From Rudanella paleaurantiibacter (GTDB taxonomy: Bacteria; Bacteroidota; Bacteroidia; Cytophagales; Spirosomataceae), in the NCBI RefSeq assembly GCF_009184635.1, contig NZ_WELI01000003.1, positions 62,001 through 126,000 on the forward strand: a DNA stretch of 64,000 bases, written 5' to 3'. The notes under the pieces are model-generated. The model saw only the letters and a list, made by a program, of their open reading frames with translations, ran no database searches and was not told where the DNA came from. Numbering within the stretch: the first letter of the stretch is position 1; each line of letters opens with the position of its first letter. A program made the translations under genes and the position numbers. Positions 63,756 to 64,000 of the stretch are shown here, in pieces.

Positions 63756-64000
63756 TCACCATTTTGGAGCTGTTTTTTTCACCATTTCAAAGACACCTTT
63801 CGTGTTGATGTAGCCCTCTATCTCTTTACCATTCACTTTTGCCTTTGCCCATGTCAGACCCGACGTTCCGTCGAAATCTTTCAAAGAACTGTATATGGGT
63901 GGTAGGCTAAACTCACCGTTCGCAATATCAATCATGCCTGTTCCGCCCTCATAGTGAAAACCAGGGCCATCAAAAGACGCATCAGGCGCATAAATAGAAT
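63756..64000 (-). CDS. 3' end of a gene cut by the window edge (possible WG-repeat protein)
   Basis: An open frame runs from the window end to TGA at 63756-63758; about 80 residues are visible, ending FEMVKKTAPKW. The stretch GLTWAKAKVNGKEIEGYINTKG resembles a WG/KWG beta repeat. No start is seen because the 5' part is outside the window. Upstream of and close to the 441-residue gene. Confidence 0.6.
   Translation of the reverse strand, partial: SIYAPDASFDGPGFHYEGGTGMIDIANGEFSLPPIYSSLKDFDGTSGLTWAKAKVNGKEIEGYINTKGVFEMVKKTAPKW

Overview
The window looks like chromosome from a Bacteroidota bacterium of the order Cytophagales, most likely a Spirosoma/Rudanella/Fibrella-type member of the Spirosomataceae. 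The grounds are a SusC/SusD pair, type IX secretion (T9SS) C-terminal domains, the Bacteroidota nusB-ytxH-DUF1573-yajC-ybbR-coaE gene order, -7 promoter elements of the form TAnnTTTG, weak or absent Shine-Dalgarno sequences, and a GC content that looks to be in the mid-50s by eye. The assignment is by gene content only; no 16S gene or tRNA was seen.

Layout. 1-6.5 kb: end of a pectin utilisation locus (SusC, SusD, pectate lyase, pectin esterase), all on the plus strand and tightly packed. 6.5-9 kb: glutamate 5-kinase and two small membrane or lipoprotein genes. 9.1-12.9 kb: housekeeping operon nusB to coaE. 12.9-18.5 kb: secreted SGNH/SASA-type esterase, DEAD-box helicase, and a secreted T9SS protein. 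18.5-21.5 kb: RelE/ParE-type toxin-antitoxin pair, C4-dicarboxylate transporter, and a TraB/ChaN-like lipoprotein with an apparent frameshift in its signal peptide. 21.7-26.3 kb: DUF418 membrane protein, a 590-bp intergenic region holding three hairpin elements, then clpB. 26.3-31.8 kb: a 1656-residue repetitive surface protein with eleven 219-bp repeats, preceded by a long leader and two palindromic sites.

31.9-46.8 kb is a nitrate assimilation island. On the minus strand lie narK, a fused nitrate reductase (molybdopterin domain plus NAD(P)H/FAD diaphorase plus BFD cluster), a rubredoxin-tailed sulfite/nitrite-reductase-like protein, a porin and siroheme synthase cobA. On the plus strand lie nirB, nirD and a NarX/NarL-like two-component system. 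Together these would take up nitrate, reduce it to nitrite and then ammonium, make the siroheme cofactor, and sense nitrate or nitrite.

46.9-64 kb: mutS2, a large fibronectin type III (FN3) protein, a two-gene ATPase plus HNH nuclease operon resembling the anti-phage system Septu, a roughly 2360-residue M43-type metalloprotease with about seventeen FN3 domains, and two secreted proteins of unknown role (the last cut by the window end).

The least explained features are: (i) an identical-length 65-residue C-terminal module shared by three otherwise unrelated secreted proteins that lack the usual T9SS tail; (ii) a Cys-bracketed module found six times in two T9SS proteins; (iii) a dense set of hairpin/MITE-like intergenic elements; and (iv) the Septu-like pair with a perfect inverted repeat upstream.
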